Origin: Prevotellaceae bacterium
Lineage (GTDB): Bacteria; Bacteroidota; Bacteroidia; Bacteroidales; Bacteroidaceae
DNA: 41,595 nt
Reading direction: 5' to 3'
Assembly (NCBI GenBank): GCA_015257125.1
Contig: JABZKU010000022.1
Location: 1 to 41,595, forward strand
Position numbers and translations under genes: made by a program. Position 1 is the first letter of the stretch. Every line of letters begins with the position of its first letter. This document shows positions 41,463 through 41,595 of this stretch, piece after piece. The notes beneath the pieces were generated by a model. It was not told the origin of the DNA. It saw nothing but the letters and a program-made list of their open reading frames with translations, and did no database searches.

Positions 41463-41595
41463 CATTTCTCTTGATATTTTAGAAAGTAAACGTTCCGGCT
41501 GAGCATTTCTCTGAAGGGAGCGGCGCCGGCGACCGCAGGGGAGGGGAAACCGCACCGACAAGCAGGGAACTCGAGGGCGCGGAGCGGGAGGGGAA

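Overview
The window looks like chromosomal DNA from a member of the Bacteroidales, probably Prevotellaceae or a close relative; the species cannot be assigned. The evidence is the gene content (S46 dipeptidyl peptidase, GH95 and GH16 secreted hydrolases, DUF2027-Smr protein, DUF3127 protein, AspT/YidE/YbjL exchanger, proline/alanine-linker OmpA). There are also several promoters of the Bacteroidetes form TTG/TTTG - 19 or 20 bases - TAnnTTTG, and few purine-rich ribosome binding sites. I see no tRNA, rRNA, CRISPR array or insertion sequence.

Region 1 (1-4400) is a restriction-modification locus that appears to be caught in an inverted state. A helicase/restriction gene (136-3369, +) breaks off exactly where its DNA methylase motif should begin. 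The missing NPPY motif lies on the opposite strand at the left edge of the window, and a 10-base inverted repeat (48-57 and 3174-3183) sits at both break points. Flipping the segment would rebuild an in-frame reading ...MKIDAIIGNPPYQ... and place the gene downstream of its partner (3280-4335, -) and that partner's promoter. Region 2 (4700-6650) is an AspT-like exchanger with its own promoter and terminator.

Region 3 (about 7150-20050) is the most unusual part. One strand carries a lipoprotein with vWA-like motifs, a three-helix membrane protein, a tubulin/FtsZ-like GTPase, a 1126-residue actin/Hsp70-like ATPase, a second degenerate actin-like protein fused to TPR/coiled coil, three TerD-like proteins, and a membrane protein. 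That last protein has a TerD-like N-terminal strand and a C-terminal CW_7 (peptidoglycan-binding) repeat. I read it as one envelope-spanning machine that pairs a tubulin-like and an actin-like cytomotive protein with Ter proteins. A -1 slippery heptamer lies at the start of the first terD-like gene.

Region 4 (20100-22700, -) holds a Fur-family regulator and a Zn/Cd-type P1B ATPase whose nucleotide-binding domain appears to be deleted. Region 5 (23200-25340) is groES-groEL. Region 6 (25380-30762) has two secreted glycoside hydrolases (GH95, GH16) with related C-terminal tails. Region 7 (30880-41460) is mostly core genes: OmpA-like porin, DUF2027/Smr protein, DPP7-type S46 peptidase, RsmF-like rRNA methylase, prmA plus a coupled secreted protein, DUF3127 protein, mtgA and a Crp/Fnr regulator. 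Degenerate tandem repeats with a 21-base period occur at four or five places, mostly between genes.
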